Shown: positions 1 through 13,540 of the stretch, in pieces
Layout: the number at the start of each line of letters is the position of its first letter
Numbering within the stretch: the stretch's first letter is position 1
From: Channa striata
Taxonomy: Eukaryota; Chordata; Actinopteri; Anabantiformes; Channidae
Length of the DNA stretch: 64,000 nt
Assembly (NCBI GenBank): GCA_033026295.1
Contig: CM065179.1
Location: forward strand, 372,001-436,000
Direction: 5' to 3'
The notes under the pieces: model-generated
What the model saw: the letters and a program-made list of their open reading frames with translations, nothing else
What the model was told of the DNA's origin: nothing
Database searches by the model: none
Program-made: the position numbers and the translations under genes

Positions 1-902
1 GAAAGTTTCTCTGAACTGCCTTTACAATTTGAAGACATGGATGTACAATCACGATTTGACATGACACAAATACTTTGCAAACTAATCCCTAGTCTGTCCC
101 AGAAAGAGTCATAGAATATGATAGGATGTAAAGTCAAGAAACACAATAAATTAATCAGACACTTCTCCTACAACGTTTTTACAACCCGCTTCAGCCTGCT
201 CGGTCCCCCTTCCGTCTTCCTCTGTAATTTAATTTTCATTAGTCCCTGTGCTCAAGTGAGTGTCTGTCTGTCTGTGTCTGTCCCCGGTGAATCCCGTCTA
301 ATCAGGCTGGACCTGCCAAGGGTCAGCAGCTCCGACCTGCTGGCTCCAGTTCACCATAAATAATATGGAACCACGCACACACGCCCCCGTCGGCTGTTTA
401 ATATAGTGGTGGATCCACTAAGGAGCCCAGACTATCAGCTTTCACTGGAGTACATGGACCCATAATAATACTGCCTACACACCATTTGCAAGTACAAATG
501 GTGAACATGAGTGAGAAGTGCCGTTTTACTGTATTTCTCAAAGTTCATCATCTGTTGAGCTTCACAATGAACTTGTGTTACAGTGTTGTTTTTAGCTGCT
601 GAACCATGTCAGTTTTCTGTGAATCTGTTTTGTGTCCACGAGCGTGCACGGCCACATGTGTGGCTTTTCGTGTGCCAGCAGCATAGTGGGCCTGTGGGAG
701 TGCTCAGTCCTCCTTTCCCACGGTATTCGTCCCAGGGGTCCTTGTCGTGACGTCAGGACAGAGGTACAGGCGAGTGCCCCGTTCAGAGGTCACAGGTTCA
801 CTTCCTGTCTGTCAAGATTGACTTGGGCAGTGACCAGTGTGGAGCCCCTACGCTGCCTTTGTGATCTCCCAGTGGTTTAACGTCTGTCTCCGTCTCTTTC
901 AG
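1..902 (+). other. gmds: gmds intron (partial, window edge)
   Basis: This is the 3' part of a gmds intron whose 5' exon lies outside the window. It ends in a pyrimidine-rich stretch and the acceptor AG at 901-902. I see no coding exon or strong repeat here. The short ORFs show no recognisable domain. Confidence 0.8.
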
Positions 903-1021
903 GCGATGTGGCTGATGCTGCAACAGGAGGAGCCTGAGGATTTCATCATAGCGACAGGGGAGGTGCACAGTGTGAGGGAGTTTGTGGAGAAGGCCTTCAA
1001 ACATGTTGGGAAAACGATTGT
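903..1021 (+). CDS. gmds: gmds coding exon, fourth from last (GDP-mannose 4,6-dehydratase)
   Basis: This exon encodes 39 residues plus two bases of a split Val codon, starting AMWLMLQQEEPEDF and continuing through IATGEVHSVREFVEKAF. That matches the C-terminal half of GDP-mannose 4,6-dehydratase, the cytosolic NADP-dependent short-chain dehydrogenase/reductase that makes GDP-4-keto-6-deoxymannose, the first committed step of GDP-fucose synthesis. The exon follows a cag acceptor and ends at a gtgagt donor (1022). The split codon joins the exon at 2615 to give ...KTI-V-WEGK. The catalytic Ser/Tyr/Lys and the Rossmann glycine motif are in earlier exons outside the window, so this is a partial gene. 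Identity is very secure; exon edges rest on splice sites and reading-frame continuity. Confidence 0.95.
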
Positions 1022-2614
1022 GTGAGTGCACAGACATGAACACACACAAAAGCCCCATTTCAGACACGCATTCCCATAAAAGTTCAGTCAGTTTCCCTGT
1101 CGGTCTCATGCAGGTCAGAGAGACTACTGTGGCATTTTTGTACGCTTTCCCGTAAGGCTTAAGTCATCTCGACAAAGGATAGGTCAAGTATAATACTGGG
1201 AGGTGATATGTGCATTTTGTTCTGCCTTCTAGAGAGCATGTGAATCAATCAAACTTTATTTGTATAGCACCTTTTGAACAGGTTTAAGAAATCAAAGTGC
1301 TTTACAGATGACTGAGAATCTTACAATAACTAATTAAACCATAAAAGAAAGCAAACATTTCAACGCACACACTCACACACACACAGATATGTCTCACTAT
1401 TCTTGTGAGGGCACTCCCTGACATAATGCTTTCTCAAGTCTCCAACCTAAATCTAGTTTTATCCCTAATAGAGGATCTACGTTTTTAGAAGTTTAAAATT
1501 AAATGTCCTCATTTGTGTCAAAACCAGAATTGTCGAGACAAGGAAATAAGCCGCCACACACACAAAGTCACACACAGAGTAAACCAATAAGATAATGTGG
1601 GAATAAAACATTTTAATACAAGAACACAGTAACAAAATAAAAATAAAAATACAGAATGATACAATAGCCGGAATAAAACAGTAGGTTCTAAACTCCGTTG
1701 TTCTCAAAATCTGTTTTTGCTCATCTGCTACACTTTGGAACATCTTTACGACTTGTTCCAGAAGATCTGAAAGGACATCCTAACTCATGCACTGAAAGCA
1801 TGTCAGAAAATTAGGACAGAAAATCAACTTTCAAGCGCAAAGGCAACTAGCGTAACTATTTAAAACTAGATGTAATGTCTCCTTTTGTTCTAAATCCATG
1901 TTTCTAAGATAAGATCGTCTTTAGGTTGTACACATATTTCTTTTACACTGAAGGCGACTAAAAGGTTTTTTTATTCTTTAAGTCTTTCTTAATCATCATA
2001 ACATAAGACCAAACAGCTAAATTTCAACTTTGATTCTTGTCGGCTGCATTACATGAGCAGTACATTTCTGTGTGAAACGTTGTGAAATAAAATGCATTCA
2101 CAGATCTCTAAATAATGTTGATAACAGAAGGAAACACTGTTTGACATTATTATCATCATTATTATTTATATTATTACCATTATTATATAAACAAAGAAAT
2201 AAATAGTAATGTACATGCAAAGTAGCCTGCAAGAGAACTCATATTGTTCCTCTTCCTTTGTTATTTTTCATTTCATTTTTCACAGTGTCTGATAATAAAC
2301 ATAATGCATTATTTGAAAAGACACTCTTTCAGTTCCCCATGTGAGTCCCCTCCTGTGTCTCGTCTCTGTTTCCTGTCCGTCTCGTCCTCAAAGATACCGA
2401 CGTGTCGGTATCAGTGTGTATGTGGCTGCTCTCAGAGCCTGCAGTGTTGCTCTCAGACAAAAAGGCAGGTGACGTGTTTTGTCTGTGCGAGATGTTAAAG
2501 AAACAAACAGCAAAAAAATAAAAAATCCTGGTGAGAGAGCCACGAGCAGCTGAACCTTTGAACAGCTGTGGGAAATGTTGTTCCTTCACGCTAAGATTTG
2601 TGTCCTTTTTTCAG
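1022..2614 (+). other. gmds: gmds intron
   Basis: This 1.6 kb intron lies between a gtgagt donor and a tttttcag acceptor. It contains a short dispersed-repeat fragment near 1236-1320 and AT-rich sequence around 2100-2220. No exon is seen inside it. Confidence 0.85.
1236..1320 (+). repeat. Dispersed teleost repeat fragment (caatcaaactttatttgtatagcac type)
   Basis: The segment starting aatcaatcaaactttatttg and running to aaagtgctttacagatg matches a short interspersed repeat end that I recognise as frequent in percomorph introns. A more diverged relative may lie at 17083-17160. The family name is not assigned. Confidence 0.5.
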
Positions 2615-2711
2615 GTGGGAGGGAAAAGATGAGAAGGAGGTTGGCCGCTGCCAGGAGACGGGGGTGGTGCACGTGAAGGTGGACCCGAAATATTTCCGTC
2701 CCACTGAAGTG
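2615..2711 (+). CDS. gmds: gmds coding exon, third from last
   Basis: The first base completes the split Val codon, and the exon then encodes 32 residues from WEGKDEKEVGRCQETG to KYFRPTEV. This is the substrate-binding C-terminal region of GDP-mannose 4,6-dehydratase and includes the conserved RPTEV stretch. It begins after a tttttcag acceptor and ends at gtgagt (2712). It leaves phase 0, which agrees with the next coding exon starting GACTAC at 35851. No frameshift or stop is seen. Confidence 0.95.
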
Positions 2712-2804
2712 GTGAGTCAGGTTTCTGTCTGCGCAGTATTTCACACATTATGTACTTCAGTGTGGTGTGGCAGCATCGCATTTTCACTGTCCTTCATGCT
2801 GCCT

Positions 2805-2870
2805 CTCAGCCAGGATCTTCTTGTAAATGAGAACTGGTTCTCAATTAACTCACCCGGTGACATAACTTTA
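2805..2870 (+). repeat. SINE/LINE 3'-tail fragment
   Basis: The words cttgtaaatgagaactggttc and tcaattaactcacccgg resemble the 3' end of fish SINE/LINE elements (ttgtaaatgagaac...cctggttaaataaa). Only a short, diverged piece remains, so the assignment is tentative. Confidence 0.4.
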
Positions 2871-5800
2871 GTTTCGAGGGTTATCCGGCTGTCCTAGGGT
2901 CGTTTTCCATTGTGTACAAGTAGACAATGGCAGCGTCATCTGCATTATTGTCTACGCTCTGTTTTGTGCATGTCTGCATGTTTTAGCCACAAAGGGGCAG
3001 ACGTAACCCCAAATAACCCCAGGTCGACAGCCTCATTTTTTCCCCATGCACTTCTGCTTTTCCACAGCACAAACACATGTCATGGCAGCAAACGAACAGA
3101 TTATTTCTGAGACCAGAGGAATGAAAACGGCAGCAGCAGTAGCATTAATGCGCATGCAGATGTGGGTAGTTCCAGACAGTCTCATTCAGTTTTTTCCCCA
3201 AAGGTTTTCGCTGTTATCACTGTGATACACATACACAGGTTTGCATCTTGTGCACACAAAGCGTTAATTTCTGACGACGTGCAAATCTGAAGCTCCGGAT
3301 CAACGCAGGCTCAGCAGGGATAAGTGTAGTCAACGGCAAGTAGACCTCGACCATTAGAACGGCCATTCGGACTGGAACCACACACTTATCATCTGTAACG
3401 GCTCCAGCTGACAGCCCTGGGCTGCTTATTGTATGCGTTACACAGCTGGAAACAAGCCAGTCCTCTTCTTAAAGACCAACGGAGGCTGCATCCTGCCCGT
3501 TGAAGCGGGGTGCTGCTCATATTCAGCCACTGAGTGATGGACGTACTCTGCTAGCGAGTCTGTTCTCCTGAAGGAGAAGCCGCTTTGATGGCTAGTGGGG
3601 AAGTATTTGGGCTTAAAATCTGATGTGCCTTGTGTGTGTGGATGGGTGTGCGAGCACCTGTGTTTCCCAGCTGTGAGCATCCAAATGAAAAGATGTATGT
3701 AACCAGTGCACTATCCACCCATTTCTCTCAGCGCAAAGTTTCTTTGAGGTCCGAGAGGTCTTTCTCTCATCACTGTGACCCAGGCGTATTGTGGCTTCGT
3801 CCCAGGAATGGGATAGGGTTACCCCGAGGTGTTGTGGCGGAGATTAGCCGCCAGGTTCTCAGTTTAAAGCCAGGAGGCAGCCCTCTGCTGAGCTTTGGCC
3901 TTGTAAGGTTGGAGTTAAAATCCAGTTGTGATAGTGGAGGATTAGTGAGGAGGCCCCGCTGACTGACTGACTGACTGCTGAGGCCGTGGAAGCACCGATC
4001 ACTCATTCTCACACACACACACACACACACCTGTGTCTGTAATTTTTGTGCATGTTGGCTCAGTCATTCATGGTCCTAACCCTTAATCCATCCTGAAAAC
4101 AGCTCTGTATTGTGGTCAAGTCAGCCCACAGTGACCTGTCAGCGAAGAAACTGTTAGACATCTTTTCACAAGAGCTTTCGCAATCTATCAGCAAACAGAC
4201 AGTATCCCTTGTGTTGTTGATGCCTGCCTAATGTGTCGACACGAGACGAGTATGGAATGCAGCGTATGAAAATATCAGACAGCCCAGTCGATTGATGACG
4301 GCAAAAGTAGGAGATCTTTTGTGTGAGTGCAGGTAAACATCCACTCAGACTTCAGGAGGGAATTAAGTCTGTGCAGACAGTTTCAAAACAATTCACAACC
4401 AAAGCAGAATAACAACAAAAAGGTTCAGTGGAAACATGTTTGTGAGTCTGGCGGCAAATGTCTTATCTTAACAAAATTTTATAGGTCAGGAAAAATCAAC
4501 CATGCCCCATTCAGCGTCACTTATTCGCCTTTGTTCCGCATACTTAAGCTGGGTTTCAGCGGATGGTATAGAATGTCCGCATATGTACACGAACGTACCC
4601 TACGTAACCCTGGGACAGTGGATTCCTGTGACCTGATTTGCCCAGGTGGAGCTCCACTGGGGAATGCCGGTTTCTTTGCCGTGTCTACACGTAACCATGT
4701 TTCTCCAACTGCGCATCTGCATAAGAAACAGCTGCAGACGCAGCAGTGAAAGGCCTCAACTTCCAAACAGTAACCAGGTTTCTGAAGTGCCTGTAAACAT
4801 TGTTTGCTAATGATAGAAATGCAGTCCATGTCCGTATGGCTGAATGTGTGGAGTGGCTGCCATGTGATTGGCTGATTAGATATGTGCCTTATCGATCAGT
4901 TGGACAGGTGTAGCTAAAAAAGCGACCGATGAGGGGACGTTTTTAGTGACGTCAGTAAAGCACTCTGTGTGTGTGTGTGTTTTACCCTCCTCCCTAACAC
5001 ATTTGCATAGCTTCAAAATTCTGAAAATATACATACTGTCATTTGTGTTCTTCTCTCTGCCATGGCTGGTGTGTTGACGCATGCCACCTGTCAAGCAGTC
5101 AGTCACAACATGCAAACGCAGTGCAGCGTTCGGACACCAGTGCTGCTCTTCAACTCATTTGTCAAAACATTCACAAAGTGCTGCAGTTTGGTGACACACG
5201 AGCATACAGGTGTCGCCTGAGATCCGACTTGACAACTGACTTGTCCCGCTGTCAGAGCTGACAGATGTGCTTTAAAGACACAACTGTGTGTGTGTGTGTG
5301 TTCCCCCCGGCCTTGTTCACTGTGCCTGACTGAATCCTTCTCCTGTCCACATGCCCTATAGATCGAAATACTTACAAACAGGAACTGCTTATGGCTGCAT
5401 GTGGAAATGAATTGCCGGCATATTTCTATCTCACCAACCCTAAATCCCACTCACCCTCGTTAAGTCTTCCCTCCTTAAAGTTCAGACGGTTATTCGTCTT
5501 TGTTTGGTTGAAGGCTAAATTGAGGTTTATTACTGTGTGCTAAAGGAACATATTAAATATTGATGCCGCTTCTGTAACTTCACTTTTCTTTTCATTATAT
5601 GCAGTAGTTTGTTTTTTTATACTTTTAAGCTGTTTTGATTCGTTCGTTTCAGCTCGTGTTCACTTAGACTTTGTGCATTAGTTGTGCAGCTTTTCAGTGA
5701 ATGAAACTGAATGAGCTGCAGGTTCTGTTACTTAGGTCGTGTTTAGTTCGGAGGGAGCAGGACGTGCAGCTCTCTGCTCTGCCTCACTGTCTCTTAGAGA

Positions 5801-8800
5801 CTGAAGAGTGTTTAATCTTTGACCCCTTCAGACAGGAAGTGAGTGACACCGTGGCTCACAGCTCAGCATTGTGCCTCTCCTCGAGTGGAAATACCTGTCA
5901 TCAACTGTGTGTGCACACTGAGAACTGAGCTGACTCAGACTCTTTCAGTGTCATGTTTGCTGGTATGGTGAAAGAAAATTTAGATCTGTGTGCGGAATTT
6001 GTGTATGTACGTGTGTGTGGCTGAATGTAAGAGCAGTGTGTCCCCGGGCTGTGTGCTAATATTTTACTAATTCATCATTATCCCTGTCAGCGTGTATGTC
6101 TGACATGAGCTCATTTATCTCCCAAGCCCCCTGGGATAGGAGCAACAACCCGGGAGCTGCATGAGGGGGTTGAATTTGCAGGTGTGTCTCACATGTGGTG
6201 CGAGTGTGTTCGTTACTGTGCGTATGAATTTAGGACACGGTGTCCTACTGCTGCATTGGTGACAGCAAGTTTGTGTATCTGTAACGTGATGGTGAAGAAG
6301 AAAGCGAGGGAGATTCCATGATCACATGTGAAAGACCTGTGGTTCATAGCTGCCAGGGTTGTTTTGAACAAAGGTACAGGTAATTTTCAGACTGCTCTGT
6401 TTTGGCTGCTCTTTGTTTCAGGTGTATTGGCTTTGCAGCTCTGTCAGTCACACTTGTCAGCTTGTGGGTTTCTGCCAGCACTGAGGTTTGGCTCAGATGA
6501 GCGACCTCTACCTGAGCCTCAGAGAAGGTGTGTCTCTGCATGTCATGCTTTAATGGTTCTGATTAGTTTTGGTTGCAAGGTAATATACAGTATCATGACC
6601 GTGGAGAATCCTGGTGTGATCAGATTGTTTCCTCTGTCTGGTTCTCACAGAGGGAAGTTAGTGAGGGATTTACAAGTGACTCTGTTACAGAAGATCGTTC
6701 GTTTAATCTGCATGAATCAAGAAGGGAGAAGCACGGGTGAAGGAAGAATGGTGCGAATATTAGGACAATGTAACAGATAAATATGGATGCATGTTGAGTA
6801 ATCGTCTGTCTAGGTGTGTGGGTGTTTTTGATATGGGAAGTCGAGCACAGAATATGCGTGGAATTCCAGTCACAATACGAATGGACGTCACCTTCAAACG
6901 TTTTCAGAAAGGCTTTAGAGTCCACCGCTCTCTTCTTTGAACACGTGTTTTCATGTAATTAGCACTTCTGTACTACTGGGGCAACGGTGAGTCGCTTGAG
7001 TCAGTCCAAGTAAACTCGGCACGACAAGCTCTTTATCTTGTTACTTTTTGGTTTAGCTACTCTAACTTTGCATCATGATGCTTTCAGTGTCAGACATCTC
7101 GGCATTTTGCTGCTTTCAGCAGCTGAACTGTCTCCGTGACCTGCTTTTTCACAGTCACTGCTGCTACAGCTGACATTAAACTGCAACTGTTGCTGCACAA
7201 AGATGTTTAGAATCCTACAAGCTGCAAGTGCTGGCTGATACCGTTTCTTCCCCGGGTAACATCATGTCAAAAACCATGCGTCTTTCTTTCATTGCTCCTT
7301 AATCCACCTCCCCATGTGTATCAGTGAGGCAGTGACCCCACAGCAAGTTCACTGCTTGTCCTTCCTTGGATCTCATTCATAGAATAAAGTTCAAGCAGAT
7401 CAACTGTGACAACACAGGATCCTCACAGAAGACTGGTAAATCTGCAAAGGGTCAATCTAAACGGAGAGGAAAAGTAAAGGAACTTAGAGCTAAGTGTGCA
7501 TCAAGCTGTCTCCCTCCATCCAAAGACGTGTGCCTTACAGTTTCAAATCCTCTGTTACAGCATCTTTGATTGCACTGTTGCTGTTTCTCTAAACCCGTAC
7601 AGGCTTCGCTTTAAACATTTGACAAAAATGCGGTGCTTTGTTGGTACCTGTGAACCTCAGATCATTTTCACTCACCGGGTTGTTTAAGGTGTTTGACGTG
7701 CATTTAATAAAAGCCAGTTTTCATGGCAGTGATCTGAGGTTAATGTTAATGCTCTCTATGCTTCCAATACTATTGTGTTTCCAGCGTAGTACTTTGGATT
7801 TAAGTACGACCCACTAGGGAGTTACCTGACACGCGCCAGATTATTGATAGATGATAGATAGATGTGGGTTTTAAAATGCAGTTTGTCTCCTTTTCCTTAT
7901 TAAAATGTTAACATCTTTGTTTTTTACAAATCCTGACGTGTTAAAACCCAGTTTTATACTATGGTGATTGTGTTAGTCAGTGCACAAGTAGGTACGTGCA
8001 TGCAGTTGACTTTGCGTGTGTCAGTGTGCGTGTCCTTGCTAATGCAGCTCGGCTGTCATTCCTCCAAGTTCATGTGTCGCTGGAGGGTATAACCTGCTGC
8101 GATTTGAGTGACAGGCCTGTGGTTTTTGTCCAACCTCTCACACAGGGAAAGAGGAGGGGGAGGCAGTGTGATAAATGGGAAGTTGTCTCTTAATCTGTCT
8201 TCGTCTTACTCCTGTCACTGTTTGTATGTCTCTTCTATAGTCATTTTCTCAGCCTTTTGCACTTGCATTTGTCTCAATTGTACTGACACAACCAGAATAT
8301 GTCAGCGACAGAGGAGTGTCCATCCAGGTGAGAATATTACCTTTAAGAGAACTAGAGCAGACGGTTGTACCTCTCTCACCTACCACTGATTAAAAAACGT
8401 CATCCTATCCACCATTATTTGTGATAAATTGATATCCCTGTAAACAAAACAAGAGTCCATTAAACTCCCCATTAACGAGAGTCTGTTTAAATGAACTGAT
8501 TTATCTATCCAGTGTTTCTTGTGATCTATATTAAGAAGATCTAGCAGCCATCTTATGAATATCGACAGATTTTAGAGATATATCAGCGTGTTGGTGTCTT
8601 GGCAGCCGAATGACGTGAGCCAGAGGCAGCTCAGCCTAAAGTTAGAGTTGACGGTTTATTATTCTGCACTTTCAAAACTTCTTTAAATTGATCAGATACA
8701 TTTGAAGTGGTAAAAACATATAAAACTAGTAAGAAATGCATATCAACGGTTCCCAGGAACTCAAGCTATATCACAGAATTAGTTTTATTGGTTACAAAGA

Positions 8801-10633
8801 AAATGTTGGAGGTTTTGGCTCAACAAACAACTCCGAAGATGTGTCAATTGTCAGATGTTGTTTGACTTTTAGTTGATTAATAACATCATTGCATGATGAT
8901 GACACTGCCATCACTGCTCTTCACACTGGCATGTGTGGGAGTCCATTTATCTCTGTGGCATTTTTTGATTGACATGTAGCACTAACAGTCTGAGGTTCCC
9001 ATGTATTAAAAAGTACAAGTGTAAATTGGGTTTTGTTTGAGTGGCATACCAGCGTTCCCTGCAGTACAATTGTACTGTCACTTAATGACCGATTATCCTT
9101 TTGTTTTAAACAGGCAGGTTTATTCTTGTTCTGCACAAACGTCAATAGCAGAGAGATGTCTACATACACCGTTCCTCCCCACTGTGTCAGAGTTTGTCAG
9201 CGTAGGTCTATACAGAGAGGAAGCGTGATTTATGCTCGTGTGTCTGATTTGTACTATAACTCTACACCCACAACAGCTGTGATTGGTTCACTGGGCCCTT
9301 CTGCCTCAGTCAGTCCAGTTGTCCTGCATATCTTGTCTGGTGTCCTCTATATTTCCTGCCATGCACTAATTTCAGTAGAGGCTGTTCAACATCTGTGGGC
9401 TAGGCTGGCTTTTGCTCTTATCCTGTGCAACACCCTGCCACCAGAGCTAGGTGATAAAATAATCTTTATAATTCCATTGGGAAATGTAAATTAAAGTTTT
9501 TCTTTCCGCTAAAGCCGTAGGATTTAGTAGTTGAAAACACAAGTTTTATAAAGATGGCCAAAAGTCAGAAATTGAGAGGGTTAGTTCAGCTGCATGGCAG
9601 AGCATTAATAAGCATAACTGTTAGATGGCGTTGGCCGTGGAGCATATCAGTAATAAATACCTTTTTAGGTCATATTGACCAGCCGTACATGTCACTGCGT
9701 CTCCTGTCATTTTAGCTGCTCATCTTGACATTGGTGGTAGGAATTTAACAAATGCTAAATTTCACATCTCTACATGTAGCCTTGACCAAATGTGAAAATT
9801 AAAGAATTGTTGGCTATATTACAAAGACTAACTCTGTGGCTTTATGAGGACTGCATGTGCACCTGTGAGATTGTGACAGCAGTTGCCCTGCCTGTTTGAG
9901 TGAATCGAGACAGAATCAAAAGCGCCTGAAATAACTCCTAAAAATAGCGCAGTGGACACACCCCACCGCTGCCTGTCAACTGCCTGATCCTCAACGCATG
10001 TGCAAAAATCTCAAATCTAAACTTCCTTCTTGCTTTAGTTGGCTTTCATTCCAGCAAGAGACACTGTACTGCATATTCTTACGTGTCATCAGTCCTGACA
10101 TCATTGGATAAAGGAGCGCAGACAATGGCTCCAGTGATCCAAGAGAATAACGACGTTGCGGTAACCTTTGTGCTGTTGGCAATCAGTCATCCCACTTGTT
10201 TGACACACCTGGCCGATGGAGTTGCTAAATTATGTTTTGTATTGTTACCATATTGAATTTAAAGGACTTTTCCACTCTAGGATACTCTGACACAATTAGG
10301 TTTCATCAGTGCATGATACTCTGTGCATTCCTTGTGGCTTTGTGATGAAGTGTTGCGACCTGCCTCTGCTGCTTCCGTTAATGACCTCACGAGTCTCACA
10401 GAGCATCCTTTGATTACTCCCACAGACAGGTCCTAAACTGAAGGCAGGAATACACATATCACCTACTAGCAAGGAGAAAGTCACTGAAAGCTGAAACCGT
10501 TTTGTTAAAGTGAGAAAGAACAAGAAATGAACAATCTGTTTATATCTTTTTATATTTCCAACTTGCTTTTATACAAAACTGTGATTGCTATGTGTCAGTG
10601 GAAAAAAGAATGAAGCCCTTTCTTTCTCATTCT

Positions 10634-10725
10634 GATGGTAAATGGTAAATGGCTGCTGGCACTTTACAACATTGCTTCTCATTCATCCAGTCACACACAC
10701 TCGATGCCGGTGGCTTGGTCCGTGG
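10634..10725 (+). repeat. Truncated dispersed repeat (ggtaaatggtaaatgg type)
   Basis: Starts tggtaaatggtaaatggctg, then cactttacaac and cattcatccagtcacacac, then gatgccggtggc. This order matches a common percomorph repeat with the central part deleted. It is noncoding. Confidence 0.45.
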
Positions 10726-10804
10726 ACGACGACCTCACTAAATGAGCCACAGTCACTCTCATTCTGATAAACTTCACTTGACCTACACTTGTCTACATAT
10801 GCAC

Positions 10805-10985
10805 AAGTAAGACACAAAAGGGTCTAAAACGATGACCTGAAACTATTACATGAATGCAAAATGGCAAAACAAGACAAGTATGTTGCAAAACATCCAAAAA
10901 TAGAAACACAATGACTAAAATCACACAGAAAATAAATAAAAATATGTCTTTGCCAGGGGCCCAACAATCCACCCACGATGCAAAA
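10805..10985 (+). repeat. Degenerate A-rich repeat (gacaaaacaac-like units) with caggggccca tail
   Basis: Degenerate units resembling caaaacaagacaa / gaaacacaatgactaaaat are followed by gccaggggcccaac. I recognise this pattern as an old dispersed repeat in fish genomes. A second relic ends in the same caggggccca word at 34281-34290. Confidence 0.35.
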
Positions 10986-12715
10986 AATGGAAGAGACCAG
11001 TAAATGTTTCCAGTGTTTCATGTTTTTGTGTAGTTTTGTTCCTATGATCAGGAACATCACAGAACTTAATTTAAACATCCAGTCAAGGTTCCAAGGCTTT
11101 GAGAGACATAAAATATGCCAGACAGAACTGGGAAAAGGTTTGTTAAATGACAAATGTGTAAAAATCACATCTTGAGAATTTCCATCTGATGTTATGATTC
11201 AGTGATGAAAACATGGCAGTTGAAATCATTCGCTCAGGGTAAGTGTCACACAAAAAGAGCTGTAACAATACACTGAAAGAGAAAATATACTTTATGTTTT
11301 CATAAAAAAAACACTTTTTGAGTTAAAGGCTCCCTATTAGCACTGGACATTTAAGGGGGGGAATCTGAGTTCAAGAGTTTAGCAGTAGATGATCTACTGA
11401 CTTACTCTGGTAGGTGGTATCAGTCTGAACAAATGTAGAAATTGTGGAACCTTCACCCTCTGTTCATAAGACCAAGTGACAGCGACAAGTTCTTCTTACA
11501 AACAGCCTTTAAAAGCAACTGGAAAATCTTATGGTTACATGAAATGGCTTCAACATGTAATTATTCAGAACAGAGAAAGAGGTTAGGTCAGTCAGAGTGG
11601 ATTGATCTTGGCGAACTCTTGACTGAGCTGCGTTGGAGCTGTTTATATTGGCTGTGTTGTTATAAATTACTCAAATGGAGACAGTTCAGTTTTTCATATC
11701 GTAACATTCAGTAGATCACCTGACAGATGAAGTGTGGGCACAGGATTTCCTGTCCACAGTGACAGCTCTGAAATGAACACACTCCTCCTAAACAGTTCTT
11801 GAGAAGTGACAGAAATTGTCAGATGCCAGTCGCCCTAAATCTATTTGTCTAAAGCCTTCGGAGTCACCCAGGTCGCTGTTGTGGTTGTAGACGCCCTCGC
11901 TGAGAAAGCAGAACGGGTGTTATGTTTCACCTTTCTCCAGTCCAGACTTTGTAAATCCAGTCCCAATGTACTTAAGGAACTAGGCTCAATGACAGAATGA
12001 GAATGAGAATTTTCAAGCTCCGTTTCATTTGCTTTCAAGGGTCTGTATTGTCAGCACATAGAGTATAACCTTTGTGCTCGACCCCAATCACTAATTTTAC
12101 GTTTAAGCTTCTACACAATAACACCAGTGACAGACAACTCATGCACTGATGCAGTGAGAGGCAGCACATTGCAAAAGCCACAGTGTCAGACTCCGCTATG
12201 GAGCAAGTTATTCACTTCAACCATGAGAAAAAGAGGTACGGCCCCACGTACACGGGTGCAGCTGACATAAAGGCTCCTGGCGGCCGGTAACGCGTACACC
12301 TCTGTCCCGGCGCCCCAGAAAAGTCTTTCACACTTGGCCTGTCCTGTTTTGATGCATAACCTTGGCTACTGAATGAAATGGTGGCTGCTTCTGCGTATGA
12401 AGTTGGAATTCTCTGTAGGTGTCCACTTGAGAGGTTTTGCAAAGCACAGAAGGCTCCTCAGCCAATCAGCGGTTTTATTTTTTACTACTTAAGTTATTTC
12501 AGCGTGTCTGTCTTATTTTTATTTATAAACCTTTCCGTCTCAGTGAAATGAAATTGGGAGAGGACTGATGGTGCTTCCTATAGTGATGTTGTGTGTAACT
12601 GCCAAAAACTTCAATGTACTGTTGGACTTTGGTTAGGGAGCAGTTTGGCAAATCTGTATTTACTGGATGTAAAAAGTAAAGGTACACCCATGCTTTGTTG
12701 AGATTTATCATTTTT

Positions 12716-13540
12716 TTCAATTCAATTCAACTTTATTTATATGTCGCCAATTTACAAGAAAGTCATCTCAAGGCACTTTACATGATAAAGTCAAGACCAT
12801 ACAGACATTTAGAGAAAACTCCAAAAATCCCCCTTGAGCAGCTTTAGACAACAGTGGAGAGGAAAAACTCCCTTTAACGGAAGAAACCTCCAGCAGAACC
12901 AGGCTCAGGGTGGACGGACATCTGCCTTGACCGGTTGGGGTGTTGAAAGTGGAGAGAGAAAAGAACAGAGCAACAAAAGCAACAACAAAACATTGGGCAG
13001 GTTAATAGGACCAGTAGCTGCACACTGGAGGACACACAGCCCCAAATCCGGGGACACCTGAAGACAGGGAGAGAGAGAGGGGGAAAGACAGGGAGAGAGA
13101 CGACTACGGGACAAAGAAGACACAGAGTTAATGTCATACAGTGGTGACATTATAAATGTGGGGTGTCTCAGTGCATCAGGGGCTGGTCCCCCAACAGTCT
13201 GAGCCTATAGCAGCAGGATTAGAACTAACTATAAGCTTTGACTGAAATATTGTTGAATATGAATATAGATTGTAATGTCACTGAATCTCTCCACTTTCCA
13301 CTCACCCCAACCGGTCAAGGCAGATGGCCGTCCACCCTGAGCCTGGTTCTGCTGGAGGTTTCTTCCGTTAAAGGGAGTTTTTCCTCTCCACTGTTGCCTA
13401 TAGCTGCTCAAGGGGGATTTGTTGGGTTTTCTCTAAATGTCTGCATAGTCTTGACTTTATTATGTAAAGTGCCTTGAGATGACCTTGTTGTAAATTGGTG
13501 CTATATAAATAAAGTTGGATTTAAAAATTGAATTGAATTG
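12716..13540. repeat. Foldback pair of a dispersed repeat (two ~240 bp inverted arms)
   Basis: The left arm (12716-12957) starts ttcaattcaattcaac and contains gtcatctcaaggcacttta, cccccttgagcagct and gaagaaacctccagcagaac. The right arm (about 13288-13540) is its reverse complement and ends attgaattgaattg. The arms share almost every landmark in mirror order, and roughly 330 bp lie between them. The middle carries gtgtctcagtgcatcagg, which also occurs in the related copy at 62624-63175. It reads as two opposite, adjacent copies of one dispersed family, or a foldback element. No ORF in it looks like a transposase. Confidence 0.75.

Noticed and set aside
4327..4749. 140-codon + strand ORF in the gmds intron
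   Set aside because: No domain; lies in apparent repeat sequence with low-complexity Asn/Gln/Lys.
6328..6780. 150-codon + strand ORF in the gmds intron
   Set aside because: No domain or codon pattern of a real protein; no supporting splice structure.
9598..9620. CTCF-like word gttagatggcgttgg
   Set aside because: Lacks the CCAC half of the core.
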